A stretch of DNA of 64,000 nucleotides from Yinghuangia elevatio (lineage in GTDB: Bacteria > Actinomycetota > Actinomycetes > Streptomycetales > Streptomycetaceae), in the NCBI RefSeq assembly GCF_040649515.1, contig NZ_JBEZFP010000002.1:97644-161643 (forward strand), read 5' to 3'. Positions 61,837 to 64,000 of the stretch are shown here, in pieces. Made by a program: the position numbers and the translations under genes. The notes beneath the pieces were generated by a model. That model was given only the letters and a program-made list of their open reading frames with translations. It was not told the origin of the DNA and did not search any database. Positions within the stretch are counted from its first letter, which is position 1; the number at the start of each line of letters is the position of its first letter.

Positions 61837-63882
61837 GTGGCGAGCCAGACGCCCTCAGCTCAGCCTTCCCCCGACCGGCCGACGCGTGACCGCCCTTGGG
61901 TCATGCGTACGTACGCGGGCCACTCCTCGGCCAAGGAGTCGAACTCCCTCTACCGGCGCAACCTGGCCAAGGGTCAGACCGGCCTGTCCGTCGCGTTCGA
62001 CCTGCCGACGCAGACCGGGTACGACCCGGACCACGAACTCGCCCGCGGCGAGGTCGGCAAGGTCGGCGTACCGGTCTCGCACATCGGCGACATGCGGCAG
62101 CTCTTCGACGGCATCCCCCTGGAGGGGATGAACACGTCGATGACCATCAACGCGGTCGCGCTGTGGATGCTCGCGCTGTACCAGGTCGCGGCGGAGGAGC
62201 AGGGCGCGGACATCGCCAAGCTCAACGGGACCACGCAGAACGACATCATCAAGGAGTACCTGTCGCGGGGGACGTACGTGTTCCCGCCGGGGCCGTCGCT
62301 GAAGCTGATCACCGACACGGTGGCGTACACCGTCTCGAACATCCCGAAGTGGAACCCGATAAACATCTGCAGCTACCACCTGCAGGAGGCCGGGGCCACG
62401 CCGGTGCAGGAGATCGCGTACGCGATGTGCACGGCGATCGCGGTGCTGGACGCGGTGCGCGACAGCGGGCAGGTGCCGCAGGAGCGCATGGGCGAGGTCG
62501 TGCAGCGCATCTCCTTCTTCGTGAACGCCGGTGTGCGTTTCGTCGAGGAGATGTGCAAGATGCGGGCGTTCGTCGAGTTGTGGGATGAACTGACGCGCGA
62601 GCGCTACGGCGTGCAGGACGCCAAGCAGCGCCGGTTCCGCTACGGCGTGCAGGTCAACTCGCTCGGTCTGACCGAGGCGCAGCCCGAGAACAACGTGCAG
62701 CGGATCGTGCTGGAGATGCTCGCGGTGACGCTGTCCAAGGACGCGCGGGCGAGGGCGGTGCAGCTGCCGGCGTGGAACGAGGCACTGGGACTGCCGCGTC
62801 CGTGGGACCAGCAGTGGTCGCTGCGCATCCAGCAGGTGCTCGCCTATGAGTCGGACCTGCTGGAGTACGACGACATCTTCACCGGCTCGGTTGTCGTCGA
62901 GCGCAAGGTCGCCGAACTCGTCGCGGGCGCCAAGGCGGAGATCGACCGCGTGCAGGCGATGGGCGGCGCGGTCGCGGCCATCGAGTCGGGCTACATGAAG
63001 TCGCAGCTGGTCGGCTCGCACGCGGCCCGCCGCGCGCGCATCGAGGGCGGCGACGAAATCGTCGTGGGCGTGAACAAGTTCGAGACGACAGAGCCGAACC
63101 CGCTGACGGCCGACCTGGACACGGCGATCTTCGTACCGGACGCGGCGGTGGAGTCGGCGGCGGCCGAGGCCGTGCGTGCCTGGCGTGCGGAGCGCGACCA
63201 GGCCGCGGCGGACGCGGCACTCGACCGGCTGCGCGTGGACGCGCGGGCGTGGAAGGCGACCGGCACCAACGCCGCCGTGAACCTGATGCCGGCGACGCTG
63301 GAGTGCGTACGGGCCGGTGTCACGACGGGTGAGTGGGCGGGGGCGCTGCGCGACGAGTTCGGCGAGTACCGGGCGCCCACCGGGGTCTCCGGGGTGGTCG
63401 GCGTGCAGGAGGGCGGCGCGGAACTGACCGCCGTACGCGAGGCGGTGCGCACGACCGGTGAGGAACTCGGCGGCCGCCTGCGCCTGTTGGTCGGAAAGCC
63501 CGGGCTGGACGGGCACTCCAACGGGGCGGAGCAGATCGCCGTGCGGGCCCGCGACGTCGGGTTCGAGGTCGTCTACCAGGGCATCCGGCTCACGCCGGCG
63601 CAGATCGTGGCGGCGGCGGTCGAGGAGGACGTGCACTGCGTGGGGCTGTCGATCCTCTCGGGCTCGCACCTCGAACTGATCCCCGACGTCCTGGAGCGCA
63701 TGCGCGCGGCGGGCCTCGACGACGTTCCCGTGGTGGTCGGCGGCATCATTCCGGCGGCCGACGAGACCGCGCTGCTCGCGCAGGGCGTCGCCGCGGTCTT
63801 CACGCCCAAGGACTTCGGCATCACGGAGATCATGGGCCGCATCGTCGCGGAGATCCGGAAGGCCAACGATTTGGCGGTGTGA
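61837..63882 (+). CDS. meaA: MeaA-type B12-dependent mutase, probably ethylmalonyl-CoA mutase
   Basis: 681 residues from GTG 61837 (CGGAGG 6 bases upstream). N-terminal mutase barrel: MRTYAGHSSAKESNSLYRRN, AFDLPTQTGYDPDH, NTSMTINA. A C-terminal B12 domain carries the DxHxxG motif with His560 (GLDGHSNGAEQIA) and SGSHLELIPDVLE. Overall pattern and size fit MeaA/Ecm rather than the larger methylmalonyl-CoA mutase chain. It converts (2R)-ethylmalonyl-CoA to methylsuccinyl-CoA in the cytoplasm. The PduO gene supplies a plausible cofactor route. A crotonyl-CoA carboxylase gene is not in the window. Confidence 0.93.
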   Translation: MASQTPSAQPSPDRPTRDRPWVMRTYAGHSSAKESNSLYRRNLAKGQTGLSVAFDLPTQTGYDPDHELARGEVGKVGVPVSHIGDMRQLFDGIPLEGMNTSMTINAVALWMLALYQVAAEEQGADIAKLNGTTQNDIIKEYLSRGTYVFPPGPSLKLITDTVAYTVSNIPKWNPINICSYHLQEAGATPVQEIAYAMCTAIAVLDAVRDSGQVPQERMGEVVQRISFFVNAGVRFVEEMCKMRAFVELWDELTRERYGVQDAKQRRFRYGVQVNSLGLTEAQPENNVQRIVLEMLAVTLSKDARARAVQLPAWNEALGLPRPWDQQWSLRIQQVLAYESDLLEYDDIFTGSVVVERKVAELVAGAKAEIDRVQAMGGAVAAIESGYMKSQLVGSHAARRARIEGGDEIVVGVNKFETTEPNPLTADLDTAIFVPDAAVESAAAEAVRAWRAERDQAAADAALDRLRVDARAWKATGTNAAVNLMPATLECVRAGVTTGEWAGALRDEFGEYRAPTGVSGVVGVQEGGAELTAVREAVRTTGEELGGRLRLLVGKPGLDGHSNGAEQIAVRARDVGFEVVYQGIRLTPAQIVAAAVEEDVHCVGLSILSGSHLELIPDVLERMRAAGLDDVPVVVGGIIPAADETALLAQGVAAVFTPKDFGITEIMGRIVAEIRKANDLAV

Positions 63883-63887
63883 TGCCG

Positions 63888-63950
63888 CGTGTTCGGCGTG
63901 TTCGGCGTGTTCGGCGTGTTCGGCGTGTTCGGCGTGTTCGGCGTGTTCGG
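63888..63950 (+). repeat. Seven tandem copies of CGTGTTCGG
   Basis: Exact 9-bp unit repeated seven times, starting 6 bases after the mutase stop. On the other strand it would code for repeating Asn-Thr-Pro. The last 50 bases of the window after it show nothing recognisable. Confidence 0.95.
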
Positions 63951-64000
63951 GCGCCGACGTCGGTGGCGGCCCCGTGGCGCGTTCCCGACCACGGAACGTG

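Noticed and set aside
63888..63950. CRISPR array
   Set aside because: The 9-bp units are directly adjacent without spacers; this is a simple tandem repeat. No array or cas gene was seen elsewhere.

Overview
This is high-GC actinobacterial DNA, most likely from Streptomyces or another member of the Streptomycetaceae. The right half carries a block of core genes in an order familiar from Streptomyces: argS-lysA-hom-thrC-thrB-rho-rpmE-prfA-prmC-tsaC-ptp-glyA-wecA-atp operon. The leftmost 30.6 kb is accessory DNA and looks like one end of an integrative conjugative element (ICE) inserted in the 3' end of a tRNA-Arg(CCG) gene (30618-30689, minus strand). The other junction is not seen, so the element should continue to the left of the window.

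Layout of the accessory part. (1) 1-3.4 kb: a small cassette resembling peptide natural-product tailoring: a possible precursor peptide, a strong hairpin, a HExxH protein resembling peptide beta-hydroxylases, a beta-lactamase-fold serine hydrolase and a SAM methyltransferase. (2) 3.4-8.1 kb: miscellaneous cargo (P-loop kinase-like protein, membrane-anchored propeller protein, HIT hydrolase, an XRE/DUF5753 regulator with two DUF397 partners). (3) 8.3-10.9 kb: decayed DNA with an acyl carrier protein, a truncated malonyl-transferase-like gene and a tyrosine-recombinase relic. (4) 10.9-23.6 kb, minus strand: one tightly overlapping operon for a type IV secretion apparatus (a possible sigma-like regulator, pilin, VirB6/TrbL-like, PrgI/VirB3-like, VirB4 ATPase, Gp88-like protein, VirD4 coupling ATPase, replication-relaxation protein, peptidoglycan hydrolase). 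(5) 24.2-28.3 kb, plus strand: four coupled methyltransferase-type genes, two with intact beta-class catalytic motifs and two without. (6) 28.5-30.9 kb: a small gene and a large serine recombinase whose frame runs through the attachment site and the antisense of the tRNA.

Core part (30.7-64 kb). After a very G-rich spacer come a stand-alone response regulator, argS, lysA, the threonine genes, rho, translation-termination genes (rpmE, prfA, prmC, tsaC), a low-molecular-weight phosphatase, glyA, a WecA/TagO-type glycosyl-phosphate transferase and the complete F-type ATP synthase operon (I, Z, a, c, b, delta, alpha, gamma, beta, epsilon). A good match to a Rex (NADH-sensing) operator lies upstream of the ATP synthase genes. 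Then follow a DUF2550 protein, a PduO-type cobalamin adenosyltransferase, murA with Asp in place of the fosfomycin-target Cys, a 3-hydroxyacyl-CoA dehydrogenase, a STAS protein and a B12-dependent MeaA/ethylmalonyl-CoA mutase. The adenosyltransferase could supply the mutase cofactor.

All calls come from reading the sequence; no database search was run. Family names rest on recognised motifs and gene order.
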